A stretch of DNA of 64,000 nucleotides, from positions 263,559-327,558 of the forward strand of contig NZ_CP072392.1 of assembly GCF_017742835.1 (NCBI RefSeq), in the 5' to 3' direction. The translations under genes were made by a program, and so were the position numbers. Source of the stretch: Aquabacter sp. L1I39. GTDB taxonomy: Bacteria; Pseudomonadota; Alphaproteobacteria; Rhizobiales; Xanthobacteraceae. Shown here in pieces: positions 61,341 through 64,000 of the stretch. Every line of letters begins with the position of its first letter. Within the stretch, counting starts at the first letter, position 1. The notes under the pieces were generated by a model, which worked only from the letters and a program-made list of their open reading frames with translations, had not been told where the DNA came from and did no database searches.

Positions 61341-62381
61341 ATGCTTTTCAAGATGAATTGTATGATTGAAGGTTTGATAAGATTTCGATTCGAAGATAAA
61401 ATTCCGATCTCGGTATGTATTGATAGTAATAACAGAATTGAACTGCATCGTAGTTCGAAAGGAAATGAAGTCCGGGTGGATTTGGTGTCGCACTGCAGCC
61501 CTCCCTCTCGCGTGGCGGACACGTTAAGGGCGCTTCGCGAAGACCGGCTTCTGCTGGATCAACCTTTGCAGAAGGGAGTACCTTGCGACGGCATCCAGGG
61601 AACGATTGTGGATGAGTTCGGCAAGGTCAAAGAGGGCTGGGCGATACCATTTGATTTGCTCCCCTCCGGTGCAAAGCCCTGGTTGGACACATTTCGCAAA
61701 CGTGCCCGAGAGACTTTGAAGACTCACATTCGCACATTGCGATGGCGTCAATCGGCGGCACTAGGTCATCAACCGTTCCGATTTGGTAGTCTCGACTGGT
61801 CGGAGGATGGTAACATCTGGAGCCCTGTCCCTCGGAAAATTGATGCTTCATTTTTAACCGTCGCGCCGTTTGAGGTGGATGAGGTCAGTCTGAAAGAAGC
61901 CGCAACGCTTGTGGCGTCAAACTATGTAGAGCCAATTGCGCATGAACTACTCTGCGAAGCTCGCGTTCTGATTGATTCAGCCCCGCGTAGCGCGCTTCTC
62001 ATTACTTTTGCAGCCTTGGAGGCCGGCTTAAAGAAGCATCTGTCGTTCCTGCTGCCCGGTGGGGAGGCCCTCATCGACAGGTTGCCGTCGCCCCCGGTTA
62101 CTGCAATATTGAAAGACGTCATACCTCAACTTCACGCTTCCCGAGGCATCGATCCGAGTTATTTCCCTCTACCAACGGAGATGGAAAGATTGCTCCTGAA
62201 GTGGGTTACACAGCGCAATCAAGTGGCGCATGGTGTCAAGCGCAGCGTTGACTTCGATACGCTCAAGGAATTCGTGGATCTGGTGTCTGACATACTATAT
62301 GCATTTGATGCGTGCCCAGGCCACGGCTGGGCCCATGGGCACATCAAATTACTGAAATCCAGAGAAAAGGTCGTTAGTTGA
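61341..62381 (+). CDS. Unrecognised protein with a HEPN-like motif
   Basis: A 346-residue protein I cannot place. The C-terminal half is helical, with APRSALLITFAALEAGLKKHL and later LLLKWVTQRNQVAHGVKRSV. R-N-Q-V-A-H fits the R-x4-H motif of HEPN RNases, and the helix order fits that fold. The N-terminal half (about 1-180) is mixed alpha/beta with no known motif. GGAG is seven bases before ATG 61341; the frame is open to a TTG at 61308. Base composition is clearly more AT-rich than neighbouring genes, so horizontal transfer is likely. Confidence 0.65.
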   Translation: MLFKMNCMIEGLIRFRFEDKIPISVCIDSNNRIELHRSSKGNEVRVDLVSHCSPPSRVADTLRALREDRLLLDQPLQKGVPCDGIQGTIVDEFGKVKEGWAIPFDLLPSGAKPWLDTFRKRARETLKTHIRTLRWRQSAALGHQPFRFGSLDWSEDGNIWSPVPRKIDASFLTVAPFEVDEVSLKEAATLVASNYVEPIAHELLCEARVLIDSAPRSALLITFAALEAGLKKHLSFLLPGGEALIDRLPSPPVTAILKDVIPQLHASRGIDPSYFPLPTEMERLLLKWVTQRNQVAHGVKRSVDFDTLKEFVDLVSDILYAFDACPGHGWAHGHIKLLKSREKVVS

Positions 62382-62501
62382 TTTTCAAAAAGTGCCGTCA
62401 GTCAGTTAATATTAATCCTCGACGTTGCTTGGGGTAGAGGATCTTATCCCGCCGCGCGCCCTCCCTCCCGAGAGCGCGCGCGTCCGTTTCCCAACCGTCC
62501 C

Positions 62502-62840
62502 TCAATCTACCGCCAAGACCGGCACGCTGGCATAGCGCAGCAGGCGCGTGAAGGCGGTGCCGAAGAGGAAGGCCCAGACGCCCTGTTCGTGATGGGCGCC
62601 GGCCACCAGGATGTCGCCCTTCAGCCAGCCCACATTGGCGATGGCGTGCTTCCAGTCGCGGCCGTCGCCGATGGTGGCGGTGGCCGTGATGTCGTCGGGA
62701 AGCTGGTCCATCGTCTGGGCCTGGGCGGCGGCGGCCTGCTGCTTCCAGGCATTGGCCACCATGTCCTCGGCGTGGAGTCCCACGTCCGACGGGTACATCT
62801 GCTTGTCGCGCACCACGAAGGTGACGAGGCGCAGCGGCAC
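62502..62840 (-). pseudogene. Universal stress protein, 5'-truncated
   Basis: About 112 residues correspond to the second half of a two-domain UspA protein: RHGVPLRLVTFVVRDKQMYPS, then GRDWKHAIANVGWLKGDILVAGAHH and the nucleotide-binding-like LFGTAFTRLLRYASVPVLAVD at the end. A stop codon lies in frame shortly upstream and no N-terminal part follows in any frame. Probably a non-functional remnant, although a GTG start at 62840 could still allow a short product. Confidence 0.7.
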
Positions 62841-62972
62841 GCCGTGGCGGCGGGCATTCCCTTGCGGGGCCGTGACCTGTCACCCATCAATCCGTGGGCC
62901 ATAAAATGTTCCAAGAGCGCGCACGTTTTGCCGGAATTCAAGGTCCAAGCGGCGCCGGGAGGTAAGGGGACG

Positions 62973-64000
62973 TCAGTCGGTCAATAGCCTGCCGGTGCGC
63001 TCGGGCAAGGCGTGGGCGCCGGCAATCTTGCCGATCACCTTGCCGGGCCAGGCATAGGTCTGGCTGTGCAGGGCAAAGAGCAGGCCGTCGGTGGCGGCCA
63101 GCACCGGCACGCTCTCGCCCACGGGATCGATGATGCGCGCCACTTCCTCGCCCGCTTGCACGCTGTCGCCCAAGCGCCGGCCATACGCGATGAGGCCATA
63201 AGCGGGGGAGCGCAACTGTTGCATGGCCTCCAGGGGCGTCGCTTCGCATAGCAGGGGCGGGAGAGCCTCCGCCTCGCCGCCGGCAATCATCCCCCGGCGC
63301 CGCAGAATGTGCTCCAGCGCCGCCGCGTCCCGGGCGGCAAGGGCATCGTCCACCGTGTCGTTGCAGCGCAGTTCCAGCGTGGCGGAGAGGCAGGCGGGCG
63401 GGATGGGGATGTGCGGAAAGCGCTTCGCCAGCGTCCACCAGGGGCCACTGCAGGCCTCGTCGAACGGGTTGCCACCGGAGACTTCCGCCAGCAGAACGGC
63501 GCGCGCTCCGATCTCGGCGGCGATGTCCTGGGCGTCGGGCCAGAGCGGGGTGCCGACATAAAGATGCAGCAACGCCTCGTTGTCCGCATGCAGGTCGAGG
63601 ACGATGTCGGCGTCATAGGCTAGGCCCATGAGGGTGAGGCGCAGGCGTTCCATCTCGCCTCGGGCGGCCATCCCCGCCAGCGCGGCGCCCATGGCATCGC
63701 GGATGGCGGCGACGTTCGCGGCCGGGTCGGGGCCGAGGCGGGGGGTGATTTCGTCGCCAATGACGGCGGCAAGGTCGGGATAGCCGCGGTTGAAATTGGC
63801 GCCGCTCGCCTCGTGGAAGCGTCCTTGGAGAAAGCCGAAGCGATGCTGGGCGAGGCCCAGCGGATTGGCCTGCGGCACCAGGATGATCTCGCCGGCAATC
63901 TCGCCCCGCGCGGCTAGATCTTGCAGCCGTGCGGCAAGGTGGCGCAGCGCCAGCATGCCCGGAAACTCATCCGCATGGAGCCCCGCCTGGAGATAGGCCT
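62973..64000 (-). CDS. Succinylglutamate desuccinylase/aspartoacylase family protein (cut by window end)
   Basis: A zinc carboxypeptidase-like (M14 subfamily) deacylase. The metal-binding H-x-x-E is in GLHADEFPG, which lies beyond the ATG at 63956, so translation enters from outside the window. The second His is in DIVLDLHADNEALLH. The C-terminal domain ends with a biotinyl-like barrel (SVPVLAATDGLLFALHSQ). Substrate is an N-acyl amino acid or similar. The true start is beyond position 64000. Confidence 0.88.
   Translation of the reverse strand, partial: AYLQAGLHADEFPGMLALRHLAARLQDLAARGEIAGEIILVPQANPLGLAQHRFGFLQGRFHEASGANFNRGYPDLAAVIGDEITPRLGPDPAANVAAIRDAMGAALAGMAARGEMERLRLTLMGLAYDADIVLDLHADNEALLHLYVGTPLWPDAQDIAAEIGARAVLLAEVSGGNPFDEACSGPWWTLAKRFPHIPIPPACLSATLELRCNDTVDDALAARDAAALEHILRRRGMIAGGEAEALPPLLCEATPLEAMQQLRSPAYGLIAYGRRLGDSVQAGEEVARIIDPVGESVPVLAATDGLLFALHSQTYAWPGKVIGKIAGAHALPERTGRLLTD

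Overview
The window is high-GC DNA with bacterial gene packing. Several genes point to an alphaproteobacterium of the order Hyphomicrobiales: homospermidine synthase, an intracellular PHB depolymerase, an AdiA/AdiC pair, a complete aerotolerance (Bat) operon and dense use of branched-chain and polar amino-acid ABC transporters. The palindromic intergenic repeats resemble those I know from Xanthobacter-like genomes. The genus is an inference, not something the sequence proves.

Layout. 1-6.7 kb: end of an enoyl-CoA hydratase-like gene, an MFS transporter, and a branched-chain amino-acid ABC operon (LivJ, LivH, a LivM-LivG fusion, LivF) on the minus strand. 7.2-14.7 kb: a FadR-type GntR regulator divergent from a nine-kb-scale amino-acid uptake and catabolism operon (HAD hydrolase, periplasmic binding protein, two permeases, ATPase, PLP dehydratase, PLP aminotransferase, RidA). 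A perfect 21-bp palindrome overlaps the operon's -10 box.

14.7-29.1 kb is the accessory region. From the left it holds two long palindromes, a fragment of a type I-C CRISPR cas8c gene fused to a deleted copy of an integrase, a detoxification cassette (HxlR, GST, NTF2-like, tautomerase, nitronate monooxygenase), an IS110 relic, and then a 10.5-kb element inserted in the 3' end of tRNA-Ser(CGA). Matching 14-bp repeats bound this element. It carries a tyrosine integrase, an excisionase-like protein, three unrecognised proteins, a PD-(D/E)XK nuclease fused to a P-loop NTPase (probable defence gene), and one Rha-type phage antirepressor gene. Directly upstream of rha, in the same orientation, lie about eleven decayed fragments of rha N-terminal domains. 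Most of them carry, at the same place in the reading frame, a hairpin of about 10 bp with a 6-nt A-rich loop whose stem sequence differs from copy to copy. This array is the most unusual thing in the window.

29.5-64 kb looks like chromosomal core: the MoxR/DUF58/DUF4381/BatA/BatB-BatC/BatD operon with ATGA overlaps at four junctions, MgtE, homospermidine synthase, PHB depolymerase, GST, LysR with TauE/SafE, patatin, acetoacetate decarboxylase, WD40 protein, HrpB helicase, MobA, truncated haemoglobin, arginine decarboxylase with arginine/agmatine antiporter, and an HlyD-RbbA-YhhJ type export operon preceded by an FNR/FixK-type box. A lower-GC gene with a HEPN-like motif, a 5'-truncated universal stress gene and a metal-dependent deacylase (cut by the window end) close it.

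Functionally the window combines amino-acid scavenging (two ABC systems plus a deamination set), polyamine metabolism (arginine to agmatine; homospermidine), carbon-reserve use (PHB depolymerase, acetoacetate decarboxylase) and a mobile defence island. All identifications come from reading motifs and family resemblance. No database search was possible.
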